This document shows positions 1 to 8,049 of a stretch of DNA of 64,000 nt, piece by piece (the stretch's first letter is position 1; every line of letters begins with the position of its first letter). This stretch comes from Streptomyces sp. LBL (GTDB lineage Bacteria > Actinomycetota > Actinomycetes > Streptomycetales > Streptomycetaceae). The DNA lies in the NCBI RefSeq assembly GCF_029893585.1, contig NZ_JARXYX010000036.1, positions 1 to 64,000 of the forward strand. The letters run 5' to 3'. The position numbers and the translations under genes are program-made. A model generated the notes under the pieces. That model ran no database searches and was not told the origin of the DNA. It worked only from the letters and a program-made list of their open reading frames with translations.

Positions 1-41
1 AGCCCGCCAAGCCGTCGGTCAAGTAGACGCCATCGGCGCCC

Positions 42-87
42 GGGGCTGGGGAATTACGTGAACTCAGCCCCGGGGAAATACGTGAAC
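42..87. repeat. near-perfect 16-bp direct repeat with short inverted repeat
   Basis: GGGGAATTACGTGAAC at 48-63 recurs as GGGGAAATACGTGAAC at 72-87 (15 of 16 identical, 24 bp apart). An inverted pair GGGGCTG (42-48) and CAGCCCC (65-71) lies across them. This could be the end of a mobile element or a duplicated binding site; nothing decides it because the window starts here. Confidence 0.45.
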
Positions 88-100
88 GTCCACATGAGTC

Positions 101-547
101 GATCTGGTGGACGAGTTGGGCTGGGAGCCGCTGCGCAACCGCCATCTGCTGGTCGAGCGCGGAGGCGACACCCTCGTGTTCGCCGGCGTGGACGACGTCA
201 CCGCCGAGGCTTCCGGACTGGAAGGCCGCTGCGCCCACCTCGCCGGAGCCTTGAACGGCGCCGACCCCGACCTGCCTGTCCTGCTCGTGGCCCACCAGCC
301 CAAGTTCGTCGACCGGGCGGTAGCCGCCGACATCGACCTCCAACTCTCCGGTCAGACCCACGGCGCCAGATCTGGCCCTTCCACCACCTCGTCCGCATCG
401 ACCAGCCCGCCCTCGCCAGCCTCAGCCACCGCAGCCCCCACACCCTCCTCTACACCAGCCGCTTCACGGCTTCTGGGGCCCGCCATTCCGCCCCGCGAGA
501 TCACCCTGCCCGTGCTCCGCAGCCCGCACATGCCCACCGGGCCGTAG
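101..547 (+). pseudogene. metallophosphoesterase remnant, frameshifted
   Basis: C-terminal half of a calcineurin-like metallophosphoesterase. The reading beginning DELGWEPLRNR continues through LLVAHQPKFVDRA and LQLSGQTHG, the H-x-x-x-SGHTHG region of the family (H replaced by Q in the last motif). Near 365 the similarity jumps to another frame (IWPFHHLVRIDQPALA, LLYTSR), and it returns to the first frame around 480 (PREITLPVLRS). The N-terminal metal-binding motifs are missing. At least two frameshifts plus 5' truncation make it a dead fragment. Confidence 0.65.
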
Positions 548-760
548 ACGGGGCGGGCCAACACATCCGCTTGGAGTCGTCCACGAGCCGAGGGGTGCGG
601 CGTCGACAAATGACCAGGCTCGTCTCGCCGAGGGCAAGATCCGGACCATTCCCGGGCCGGCGGCTCCAACGAACCACACGTGGACACGTTTTACACAGCT
701 CAGCGACGCTTGGCGCCTGCACCACCAGCAGACGAAGAACCTGCTGATCTCAGCACCGAA

Positions 761-1897
761 TCAAGCCGCTTCCCACAAGCCTGCATCCAAAATGCGAGCC
801 GCCTTCGCGATGCTCCCAGGCATCAGGTGCCGGTAGGTCCGATACGTCTCCTCAATGGACTTGTGCCCCATCCATTCCGCCACGTCGGTGATCGGTATTC
901 CGTTCCCGAGCGCGTTCGAGGCGAAGTAGTGCCGGAAGCCATACATGCCGACACCGTCCTCCGCGGGGAGGACTTTGAAGAGCTTCTGCACACGGCGGCG
1001 TTCCATCGGTTCCGTGTAGTAGCCGCTCGGGCCGCGCAGGAGATAGCCATCCTTCGTTGTGCCGTGCTTCTCCTCAAACCGCTCCATCGCTTCCCGCACC
1101 GAGCGCGGAAGGGGAACCTCCCGGAACTCCCCCGCCTTGCGGTGTTTGAGCTTCGCCGGCTTGTGCGTGTTGGAGTGGATCTGCTCGTGCACTCGATAGA
1201 CGTTGTCCGCCACGACATTGTTGATGTTCACCGCCCGGGCTTCCCCGTTTCGCAAGCCGCAGCCCACCATCATGACGATCTCGAGCGCAAGGATGTGATC
1301 CGCAACGGTCAGCGCCGTTTTCACGTAGTCGAGGGGCGGGATGACCGCCTTCTGGCGGACGTACTCCGGTTCCTGAACGCCCTTTACAGGGTCATCCGCC
1401 ATGGCTCCCTTGCCATAAGCGTCCCGCAGGATGGCCTTGAGGACGCGGAAGATGTTCACCTGGTTTCCGCGGCCCACCCCGTCGGTCTCCAACTCGTCCA
1501 AGAAGCGCTCGACCACGATCGGCGTGACCGAGTTCAGCCTTCTCGATCCGAGACGGGGGATGATGTGCACGTTGATGGAGCTGTCGACGTGCCAGCCCGT
1601 GGAGTACTCCGTCATCCTCCGCTGCCGCGGCCGCCACTGCTTCGCGTATTTCGCGACCGTCTGCTGACCGAGTTCCCGGCGAGCCTCGGCAACGGACGGC
1701 GCCGTCTTCTTTTTCTCCGCGTAGATCTGCGTAAGGCGCTCGATCGCGTCGTCCTGCGTGTCGTAGCCGGCCTCTTCACGCTGCTTGCCGAGAGCGTCCC
1801 GGAACCGAATCGTGTACGGGTGCGGGCAACGGGTCGGCCTGGAACAACCGCACTCCTTGAAGAAGGACCCCATCCCACGGGAGAGCTGTCGAGCCAC
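761..1897 (-). CDS. tyrosine site-specific recombinase (integrase)
   Basis: A 378-residue phage/ICE-type integrase. An N-terminal arm-binding and SAM-like region (about 1-180) precedes the catalytic domain. The catalytic set is visible: Arg216 in GCGLRNGEARA, Lys near 253, YGFR at 319-322 (His of the usual H-x-x-R replaced by Tyr), His345 in GHKSI and nucleophile Tyr355 in TYRTYRHL. It starts at GTG 1897 with AAGG upstream; an in-frame ATG at 1873 is the alternative. It probably belongs to an integrative element. No excisionase or replication gene is seen beside it, so the element is probably degraded. The flanking genes are broken, in line with past integration and deletion. Confidence 0.88.
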   Translation of the reverse strand: MARQLSRGMGSFFKECGCSRPTRCPHPYTIRFRDALGKQREEAGYDTQDDAIERLTQIYAEKKKTAPSVAEARRELGQQTVAKYAKQWRPRQRRMTEYSTGWHVDSSINVHIIPRLGSRRLNSVTPIVVERFLDELETDGVGRGNQVNIFRVLKAILRDAYGKGAMADDPVKGVQEPEYVRQKAVIPPLDYVKTALTVADHILALEIVMMVGCGLRNGEARAVNINNVVADNVYRVHEQIHSNTHKPAKLKHRKAGEFREVPLPRSVREAMERFEEKHGTTKDGYLLRGPSGYYTEPMERRRVQKLFKVLPAEDGVGMYGFRHYFASNALGNGIPITDVAEWMGHKSIEETYRTYRHLMPGSIAKAARILDAGLWEAA

Positions 1898-1986
1898 GAA
1901 TCAAGCCTTCCGAGCAAGGCGCCGGGCGGCGCAGCAAGCCCCTGCCGAGGGAGCAGGTCAGCAAGCCGGACACCTTCCGGCCCGAT

Positions 1987-2290
1987 GCTGACCTTTTGCT
2001 GACCCGGAGGCAGCGATCAGGGCTCTGACCTGCGGAAACGCCCAAACGCTAGATCTTGGACTTGAACAGAGTACGCAGCATTTGGGACTCCTGAGAGACG
2101 GCTCCCTGCCTGCTTTGTGCAGGTCAAGGGCGGTCTCGACTGTACACCGGGACACGCCGGTCGAGGAAGGTGAGGAACATCGCTCCGCTCGGGCGAGACG
2201 GCTTCACGCCTGGGCTTTCGCGCCGCACCGGCGCCTGTTCAGGCAATCCCCCGGGAAAGCCCGGCGACTCGTGCTGACCGGATGCTGACT
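1987..2290. other. candidate integrase attachment/arm region
   Basis: Upstream of the integrase, two pairs of a heptamer occur with the same 11-bp period: GCTGACC at 1987 and 1998, then GCTGACC at 2273 and GCTGACT at 2284. About 270 bp lies between the pairs. Paired helical-phase direct repeats next to an int gene are typical of arm-type integrase sites flanking attP. No gene is recognised between 1898 and 2638. The core site itself cannot be placed. Confidence 0.35.
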
Positions 2291-2638
2291 TACCTGATGA
2301 GCCATCAAAGATGCGGGAGACCGCTCTGCACACGGACGACGTGCCTCCACGCACCGACCTGTCGGGCACCGGCATCGCTCTGGTTCGTGGAACACGGTCC
2401 CTTTGGCCCTCGGCCGGTCGGCGCTCGACCGCCCCGGAAGCCGGCTCGCTGCCTGCCGCCCGCCCAAGGCCCCTCGGCAGCGTGGAACTCACGAGCGAGG
2501 CGGGGCCAAGGCGCCGCCACCGGCCCGCCCGGGCCAAAGTCCAGGTCACGCGCCCCTGCGCACTTGTGTGCGCCGCTCCTCCCTTCCGTACGGTCCAGCC
2601 GATGGCGAACCGCCCTCGCACACCGCGAAGGAGAGCTG

Positions 2639-3085
2639 TTGAAGCCGACCGAGGAAGTGCTCCAGGACCTGACCTGGCCCTCGAACGTCTCCGTCCACTC
2701 CGACCACGCGCTCGTCGGGAAGGTGAAGGCCGCCATCGCGGCGGACGACGAGAAGCGCAAGGAGAATGAGGACGAGCCGCTCCGCCGTAAGCCCGCCCTC
2801 GTCCCGATCCTGCCGACGGAACTGCCCCGGCAGTTCAAAGTGACCCTCTGGGACGTGCTCCACACCTTCGCCCGGGCCACTGCCCTGTCGTGGCGTGGTG
2901 CGGGCCGGGGGCTGGCGGAGCACTGGGGCGCACTCAAGTACGCCCAGGCCCTGACCGGCGGTCGTGACTCCTTCCTCGGCCTCACCGACGAAGGCCACCG
3001 CATCGCGGACCACTACAAGTCGCTGCAGTCCGGCGAGCTCGGCATCAGCTCGGGGAAAGCGTCCTCCCAGACCTCGCGGATGTAG
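2639..3085 (+). CDS. hypothetical protein, probably with altered 3' end
   Basis: TTG start at 2639 with AAGGAG six bases upstream gives 148 residues. The N-terminal half is charged (DDEKRKENEDEPLRRK); the rest is a plausible helical globular region around TLWDVLHTFARATALSWRG and GLTDEGHRIADHYKSL. The family is not recognised. The last residues run antisense into the neighbouring minus-strand gene, so the native C-terminus may have been lost at a junction near 3040. Codon use is gene-like up to about that point. Confidence 0.5.
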   Translation: MKPTEEVLQDLTWPSNVSVHSDHALVGKVKAAIAADDEKRKENEDEPLRRKPALVPILPTELPRQFKVTLWDVLHTFARATALSWRGAGRGLAEHWGALKYAQALTGGRDSFLGLTDEGHRIADHYKSLQSGELGISSGKASSQTSRM

Positions 3086-3378
3086 GGACTGATCAAGCGC
3101 CGCAGCACGGGCCACTGCTCGGTGAGCAGCCGGTGGTGCAGGAAGGCCACCAGGTCCTCACTCAGTCCTTCGGCGAGGACGGTCCGGTAGAGCGTCATGC
3201 GGGACTTCGGACGGTCCAGGCTGTAGCTCGTCCGCCCGGACCAGACGATGTGGAGCGGCAGGTCCACGTTGCCCTCGACGGGGCCGGCCAGCTCCTGCAA
3301 GCGCTCGGGCATTCGGCTGCGGTAGCGGTCCCGCAGTACCTCGGCGCGGGGGGGGCGGTGATCGTCGTGTCCATGCAT
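3013..3378 (-). CDS. hypothetical protein
   Basis: A 121-residue protein from ATG 3378 (MHGHDDHRPP). It is compositionally real, with conserved-looking blocks HIVWSGRTSYSLD, KSRMTLYRTVLAEG and WPVLRRLISPYIREVWEDAFPEL. These patterns resemble small conserved actinobacterial proteins of unknown role; no catalytic motif is seen. It overlaps the tail of the plus-strand hypothetical by about 70 bp, which suggests that one of the two was cut by rearrangement. The open frame extends upstream to 3615, but that part looks non-coding. Confidence 0.55.
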   Translation of the reverse strand: MHGHDDHRPPRAEVLRDRYRSRMPERLQELAGPVEGNVDLPLHIVWSGRTSYSLDRPKSRMTLYRTVLAEGLSEDLVAFLHHRLLTEQWPVLRRLISPYIREVWEDAFPELMPSSPDCSDL

Positions 3379-3535
3379 CCAGTATCGCTGCTGGGAGGCG
3401 GCGGCATGGCGGATACGGGGGTCCCCCCATCGTACGTACACAGGTCGGGCGGCCGCCCGCCCTTCCCTCTGACCTATCACCCAGTGGGTGCTTAGCGCAT
3501 CATGGCCTACCCGTGCAGCCCCCAGGTGGCGCGGC

Positions 3536-3727
3536 AACCGGCTGCCCTGCGGAGACGACGACGTCGCCTGGGACGCGGTTGCCTTCCAGCCGCTCAGCGC
3601 CAAGCCCAAGCACATCGTCGCCGTCCTCGGCGACTCCTACACCTCTGGAGAAGGAGCGGGCGCCTACTCTCCCGAGAGCAACAAGGACCACGGAACCAGC
3701 CAGTGGAACGGCTGCCGCCGCAGCAAT
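3536..3727 (+). pseudogene. SGNH/GDSL hydrolase fragment
   Basis: A 60-residue stretch contains IVAVLGDSYTSGEGAGAY, block I of SGNH hydrolases with the nucleophile Ser, followed by a Trp-Asn-Gly-Cys segment typical of secreted Streptomyces family members. Blocks II, III and V are absent: the sequence runs into the unrelated minus-strand oxidoreductase fragment right after NGCRRS. It is therefore a 5' and 3' truncated remnant. Confidence 0.6.
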
Positions 3728-3734
3728 CCTTACG

Positions 3735-4020
3735 ACGGCCCCGCAGGGATCACCTCGCCGTCCGAGAGAGGGACGTCCCGGTGGGTCGCCGATGCCACGG
3801 TGCGCCCCAGGCGCCGCTGGATCTTCAGTTCGTCGATCGCGTCGTGGATGTTCGGTCGTGGACCCGGGCCGAGTTCCGGGCTCACGACGTCGGCGCGGTC
3901 GACCGGCACAACCCGGACGTCTTCCGCCGCGCCGTGGTGATCGGCGATCGCGCGGAGCCGTTCGCTCAACGCGGTGGCGATCTCCAGGCCGGTAAGCCGG
4001 CGCCGACCACGACGGTGTAG
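3735..4020 (-). pseudogene. NDH-2-like FAD/NAD oxidoreductase fragment
   Basis: The minus strand encodes the middle of a pyridine-nucleotide disulfide-type oxidoreductase: YTVVVGAG, then after a one-base deletion near 3990 LTGLEIATALSERLRAIADHHG, VRVVPVDRADVVSPELGPG and a piece ending LSDGEVIPAG. This is the second nucleotide-binding region. Both ends are missing. It is related to the intact gene at 52105-53460 but not an obvious recent copy. Confidence 0.6.
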
Positions 4021-4088
4021 CGGACCGGTCAACCTGCTCTGGCGGACCGGAATCGAGGCACATGAGACGCACGTGACACCTCACTTCT

Positions 4089-4115
4089 TGTCACACATCG
4101 CCATGACACCCGGTC
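4089..4115 (+). promoter_or_regulatory. ECF41-type promoter (TGTCACA-N16-GGTC)
   Basis: TGTCACA at 4089-4095, 16 bases, then GGTC at 4112-4115. It points at the AhpD-like gene, 37 bp before its GTG start. Carboxymuconolactone decarboxylase-fold proteins are classic ECF41 partners. Confidence 0.7.
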
Positions 4116-4151
4116 AGTAGTGCGTATCCGCCACGCAGCAAGGAGATCACC

Positions 4152-4625
4152 GTGGAATCGCGTCTCAACTACTTCGGCCACCCCCTCGCAGGAAAGGTGA
4201 TGAAGCACATCAACTCAGCCAGCAAGGTGGTATCGGACTCGACACTGCCGACTGCGACCCAGGAACTGGTGAAGATCCGCGCCAGTCAGATCAACGGCTG
4301 TGGTTTCTGCACCGACATGCACACCAAGGACGCCATCGCGGCGGGCGAGACCATGCAGCGCCTCAACCTGGTCGCGGCCTGGCGCGAGGTCAAGGTGTTC
4401 ACCGAGGCAGAGCGCGCCGCGCTGGAACTGGCGGAACAGGGCACCCGCATCGCCGACGCGGCCGGCGGTGTCACCGACGAGGCCTGGACAAATGCGGCGA
4501 AGCACTTCGACGAGGACCAGCTCGTCGCCTTGATTTCCCTCATCGCCGTCATCAACGCCTACAACCGCATCAACGTCATCAACCAGCAGCCCGCCGGCGA
4601 CTACCAGCCCGGTCAGTTCGGCTGA
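4152..4625 (+). CDS. AhpD-like carboxymuconolactone decarboxylase-family protein
   Basis: 157 residues of the alkylhydroperoxidase AhpD-like fold. The redox motif GCGFCTDMHTKDA (C-x-x-C followed by H three residues later) sits near residue 52, and the helical core (VKIRASQIN, LISLIAVINAYNRINV) matches the family. The likely role is peroxide or thiol-linked redox chemistry in the cytoplasm. GTG 4152 is chosen because AAGGAGA lies seven bases upstream. It is monocistronic and directly preceded by a TGTCACA-N16-GGTC promoter. Proteins of this family are known neighbours and targets of ECF41 sigma factors. Confidence 0.9.
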   Translation: MESRLNYFGHPLAGKVMKHINSASKVVSDSTLPTATQELVKIRASQINGCGFCTDMHTKDAIAAGETMQRLNLVAAWREVKVFTEAERAALELAEQGTRIADAAGGVTDEAWTNAAKHFDEDQLVALISLIAVINAYNRINVINQQPAGDYQPGQFG

Positions 4626-4740
4626 CCGGCACCCGCCCGGCCGTTGGCCGACCACATACAGTCCGTCTCCGCGCCGCCCCGACCTACGGCGGGAGACGGA
4701 CTACCGCTTCTTCAGCACGGACGGCGGTCGGACATTTAAT

Positions 4741-4765
4741 TTCAAATGATACCGTATCGAACGAA
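4741..4765. promoter_or_regulatory. candidate MarR operator
   Basis: GATAC-C-GTATC (4748-4758) is a perfect palindrome in a locally AT-rich stretch 30 bp before the MarR start. The half-site context AATGATACNGT recurs at 6253-6262 between azoR and the nitroreductase gene, as expected if one MarR controls both. Confidence 0.45.
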
Positions 4766-4787
4766 CCGATGGCTGTAATGTGGCCTC

Positions 4788-5273
4788 ATGACCGCCGACG
4801 TTCCGCACAGAACCATCGCTTCGCGCGCGACCGACCGCCCCGGGGACGCATCGCCTTTCGCTCTCGGCTTGCTGTTGCGCCGGGCGCACTGGCACGCGGC
4901 AGCGGTGATGACGGAGGCGCTTCGGCCGCTCGGCATCGAGTTGCGGCATTTTGCCGTGCTGATCGTGCTGATTGACCGCGGGCCCACGGTACAGCGGGAC
5001 TTGGCGGTGGCGACGGGGTCGGACAAGGCGGGAATCATGCGGGTCGTGGACGACCTGGAGCGTAGGGGGCTGGCCGCACGGAAGGCCGTTTCGGGAGACC
5101 GACGGGTGCGGGCAGTGGAGATCACGCCTCAGGGCGTCGAGCTTTTCGACGCAGCACATGCGGCGGCGGAGCCACTGGCTGAGCGTCTGGTTGCCGAACT
5201 GGGGCCCGGCGAGCCCGCACAGCTGGTGGATCTGCTGACCCGGTTCACCCATCCCGCAGGCGACGAGACGTAA
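4788..5273 (+). CDS. MarR-family transcriptional regulator
   Basis: 161 residues with a MarR winged helix-turn-helix: the recognition region QRDLAVATGSDKAGIMRVVDDLERRGLAARK is followed by the wing SGDRRVRAVEITPQG. MarR dimers usually repress neighbouring redox or efflux genes and respond to phenolics, quinones or oxidants. The ATG at 4788 has no strong ribosome site, so translation may be nearly leaderless. A palindrome in its own promoter suggests autoregulation. Convergent azoR and the nitroreductase gene further on are likely targets. Confidence 0.88.
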   Translation: MTADVPHRTIASRATDRPGDASPFALGLLLRRAHWHAAAVMTEALRPLGIELRHFAVLIVLIDRGPTVQRDLAVATGSDKAGIMRVVDDLERRGLAARKAVSGDRRVRAVEITPQGVELFDAAHAAAEPLAERLVAELGPGEPAQLVDLLTRFTHPAGDET

Positions 5274-5312
5274 GCGCGCCCGCGCACCCGGCTTCCTGCC
5301 GCGCGGGCGCGC
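5274..5312 (+). terminator. strong hairpin after the MarR gene
   Basis: A perfect 12-bp inverted repeat (GCGCGCCCGCGC at 5274-5285 and its complement at 5301-5312, 15-base loop) begins directly after the TAA stop at 5271-5273. There is no T-run. It probably acts as the end of the MarR transcript. Confidence 0.65.
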
Positions 5313-5514
5313 TGCGTCTCGTGCGGCTTTCGCGACAACCCGCCCCTTGGGAGCCGCGGTCATCGTCGCCACGCCGGCCCTGGCTGCGGGTGGCGGCCAG
5401 GGCTTCGCCGCCGACGGGGTCCGAGCCGTCCCCACAGCTCGGACCGGGCGCGGGCGACGAGGACACCGTTGACGTCCTGGGGTGAGGCGTCACACGGCGT
5501 CCAGGGCCCGGGGG

Positions 5515-6165
5515 TTACGCGGCGAGGCGCTCCGCGAGTTCCTTGGCCTTGGTGGCCGCATCCTCGAAAGCACGCTCGCGGGAGGCCTCATAGAGGGGGA
5601 CCAGTTCAGACATGGCCGGATTGCGGGGGGCCATGGTGAGTTCCGGGACGATGAAGTCGAGGTCCAGGCCGAGGGTGCCCTCGAGGACGGCCTCCAGGTA
5701 GTTCTGTACGAACTCGTAGCCCTCGCGCGGGGTGCCCGGCGCGTAGGAGCCGCCGCGGCTGGCGACGACAACGACCGGGGTGCCCTGGGCGGAGGGGGTC
5801 TCGCCCGCGGTGCGGCCGAGCAGGAGCACGTTGTCCAGCCATGCCTTGAGGGTCGACGGGATCGAGTAGTTGTACATGGGGGCACCGATCAGGACGGCGT
5901 CCGCCTGCTCCAGCTCCTCGATGAGCATCACGCGCGCGGCGAACGCGGCTGACTGCTCCGGCGTGCGCTCGGACGGGGCGACGTATCCGGCGGACCAGGC
6001 ATCGGCGGTGATGTGCGGGACAGGGTTGGCGGCGACATCACGGTAGATCACCGTGCCCCCCGGGTACTGCTCCTCCCATGCCTCACGAAAGGCGGCCGCC
6101 ACCGAACGCGACGAGGACGCCTCATCGGGGAACGCGGACGAGTCGATGTGCAGCAGCGTGGCCAT
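5515..6165 (-). CDS. azoR: FMN-dependent NADH-azoreductase
   Basis: 216 residues with the flavodoxin-like fold of AzoR: N-terminal LLHIDSSAF with SSSRS for phosphate binding, the family hallmark PMYNYSIPSTLKAWLDN around residue 100, and VVVASRGGSY near 145. AzoR reduces azo compounds and quinones by two-electron transfer using NAD(P)H and FMN. The size is that of the family. It diverges from the nitroreductase gene at 6314 and shares a possible MarR-box region with it, so the pair looks like a quinone/nitroaromatic detoxification unit. Confidence 0.92.
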   Translation of the reverse strand: MATLLHIDSSAFPDEASSSRSVAAAFREAWEEQYPGGTVIYRDVAANPVPHITADAWSAGYVAPSERTPEQSAAFAARVMLIEELEQADAVLIGAPMYNYSIPSTLKAWLDNVLLLGRTAGETPSAQGTPVVVVASRGGSYAPGTPREGYEFVQNYLEAVLEGTLGLDLDFIVPELTMAPRNPAMSELVPLYEASRERAFEDAATKAKELAERLAA

Positions 6166-6244
6166 GGGCTTTCTCCAAAGTGCGGTGCCCGAGGCAGGGA
6201 GCCAGGGGCTGACGATTCATGTTCGACGATAGTTAAACACGAGA

Positions 6245-6270
6245 AGGTATTGAATGATACTGTCATGACC
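6245..6270. promoter_or_regulatory. possible MarR half-site in the azoR/nitroreductase gap
   Basis: GAATGATACTGT here matches AAATGATACCGT in front of the MarR gene at 10 of 12 positions. ATGA-N5-TCAT and GTAT-N6-ATAC give weak dyad symmetry. It lies between two divergent redox genes. Confidence 0.35.
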
Positions 6271-6313
6271 GCAACGAAGGCGAATGCCTCGAGCAGATGG
6301 GAGGTAGGCGGTC

Positions 6314-6982
6314 TTGGACGTCTATGAGGCGGTCACGAGTCGACGGGCGGTGCGCGGATTCACTGACCGGCATGTCCCGAGAGAGGTCCTGAAGCACGTA
6401 CTGTCCACCGCGGCTTGGTCGCCGTCCGCATCGAACCTCCAGCCGTGGCACGTCTACGCGCTGACCGGCGAGCCGCTGGTCGAACTCAAGAAGCGCGCCG
6501 GCGAGCGCCTGGCCGCGGGCGACCCGTGGGACGAGCCGGAGTACGAGATGTACCCGGCCGCACTGAAGTCGCCGTACCGCGAGCGCCGGTCCGCCTTCGG
6601 CGAGCAGCGCTACGGCGCACTCGGCATTCCGCGCGAGGACATGGAGGCGCGCCAGAGGGCCGCCTCCGCGAACTGGGACTGTTTCGGAGCGCCCGCCGCC
6701 CTGTTCTGCTACATCGACCGCGACCTGGGCCCGGCCCAATGGTCCGACATCGGCATGTATCTGCAGACCGTCATGCTGTTGCTCCGCGCCGAAGGGTTGC
6801 ACAGTTGCACCCAGATGGCATGGGCGAAGTATCACAAGACCGTCGCGGAGGTCCTGTCGCCCCCGGACGAACTCATCCTCTTCTGTGGCATGTCGATCGG
6901 GTTCGAGGACATCGCGGTGGATCACACCCGTACGGGCCGGGCACCCCTCGACGAGACGGTCACGTTCGTCGACGGTCACTGA
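6314..6982 (+). CDS. nitroreductase-family protein
   Basis: 222 residues of the FMN-dependent nitroreductase family: N-terminal SRRAVRGF for FMN phosphate, WSPSASNLQPWHVY near 38, a dimer helix region and C-terminal LFCGMSIGFED. Family members reduce nitroaromatics or quinones, and some act as enone reductases. TTG 6314 is chosen from GGGAGG nine bases upstream. It is divergent from azoR and followed by a broken NmrA-like gene that starts 26 bp downstream, formerly an operon partner. Confidence 0.9.
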   Translation: MDVYEAVTSRRAVRGFTDRHVPREVLKHVLSTAAWSPSASNLQPWHVYALTGEPLVELKKRAGERLAAGDPWDEPEYEMYPAALKSPYRERRSAFGEQRYGALGIPREDMEARQRAASANWDCFGAPAALFCYIDRDLGPAQWSDIGMYLQTVMLLLRAEGLHSCTQMAWAKYHKTVAEVLSPPDELILFCGMSIGFEDIAVDHTRTGRAPLDETVTFVDGH

Positions 6983-7008
6983 CACCGCCTCCCGACGAAA
7001 GGCAGCCG

Positions 7009-7300
7009 TTGAAGTGCACAGTCGTCGGCAGTGGCGGTCCGATCGGATCGTCGTCAGGAATCTGACGCCGCCGGGCACGAGGCGGTACCGCACACGCGGT
7101 CCACCGGAGCCGACGTCACCGGAACTGGACGAGGCGGTGGCGGAGGTCGCCGAGGGCGGCCCCGCTGCGCGGCATTCGCAACATCGCGGCCCCCGAGATC
7201 TTCTCCCTGGACGAGCTGGACCGGACCGCCCTGTCCCGCAAGGGCGACAACCGCACGGTCATCACCAACCATGGGCGTGTTCGTCCTCGGGTCAAGGGTG
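7009..7300 (+). pseudogene. NmrA-like NAD(P)-binding protein, decayed
   Basis: A TTG start after GAAAGG gives MKCTVVGSGGPIGS, the Rossmann start of the NmrA-like SDR family seen intact at 59166-59912. Frame changes follow: IVVRNL, then AAGHEAVPHTRSTGADVTG in another frame, then, after a large internal deletion, IRNIAAPEIFSLDELDRTAL from the C-terminal part. The gene is non-functional. 7301-7511 holds nothing recognisable. Confidence 0.6.
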
Positions 7301-7511
7301 ACGTCCCCACCGACAAGGAAGCCCACTCACCCACCCGCCACGCCGACTGCCCCCGACGCGCTCGCGCCTCTTGGCGGCCAGTTCGCCGAGTGCGCGTCCG
7401 AGGGCATGATCTGCCGACTCACCGGCCTGGGCTCCATCGTGCCGGCGGCCGTCACCTTGTCATCGCCTGAAGGCCGCTCCTCCACATGCTCCAGCGCTGA
7501 GACGTGTCAGC

Positions 7512-7985
7512 TCATGTCCCGCCGTGCTGATCCCGGTTGTCCGGTCCCAGAGCCGGTGCGTTGAGGGCGCCGAGCATGCGACGGAGGTAAGCGTGTACCT
7601 GTTCCCGCTCCTGGGACAAGAACGGTTCCAGGGTCTCCTGCTCGCACGGTTCGAGCGCGGTCTCACCCCGTAGTGCCAGCGCCTCACCCGCGGGTGTAAT
7701 GCACATTTCGATGATCTTCCCGTGCGTGAGGTGGGAGCGCCGCTCCACGAGTCCACGCTCGACCAGACTCCGCAGTCCCGCGCCCATGGACTGGGCGGTG
7801 ACGCCGCAGCGGCGGGCGAGTTCGGCACTGGACATTGCGCCGTCCCGGCTCAATCGGACGAGCGCACTGAACTGCGCCTGGGTCAGTCCGAGCGGGCGCA
7901 ACGCCCGTTCGAGGCGCTGCGCGTACGCCTGTGAGAGCTGCCAGATCAGGTAGCCGATGCGCTCACTGGGATCCTTCACCGCCAT
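7512..7985 (-). CDS. MarR-family regulator of the adjacent membrane exporter
   Basis: 157 residues from ATG 7985, with GAAGGG eight bases upstream. The winged HTH includes MSSAELARRCGVTAQSMGAGLRSLVERGLVERRSHLTHG, followed by the C-terminal dimerisation helices. It is divergent from the exporter-like membrane gene at 8050, and a 30-bp palindrome sits between them. That is the usual layout of a MarR repressor controlling itself and an efflux component. Confidence 0.9.
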   Translation of the reverse strand: MAVKDPSERIGYLIWQLSQAYAQRLERALRPLGLTQAQFSALVRLSRDGAMSSAELARRCGVTAQSMGAGLRSLVERGLVERRSHLTHGKIIEMCITPAGEALALRGETALEPCEQETLEPFLSQEREQVHAYLRRMLGALNAPALGPDNRDQHGGT

Positions 7986-8000
7986 CGATGCCCTTCCATG

Positions 8001-8030
8001 TGTAAGGTGGCTTATATAAGTTACCTTACA
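8001..8030. promoter_or_regulatory. 30-bp palindromic MarR operator
   Basis: TGTAAGGT-nn-CTTATATAAG-nn-ACCTTACA is symmetric except for two base pairs on each side of the core. It occupies the short divergent intergenic region and would overlap both promoters. Confidence 0.75.
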
Positions 8031-8049
8031 TGATGAGGATCGAGGACCC

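Noticed and set aside
680..2002. Long plus-strand open frame of 440 codons
   Set aside because: It is antisense to the integrase, with no family motifs and arginine/histidine-rich shadow composition.
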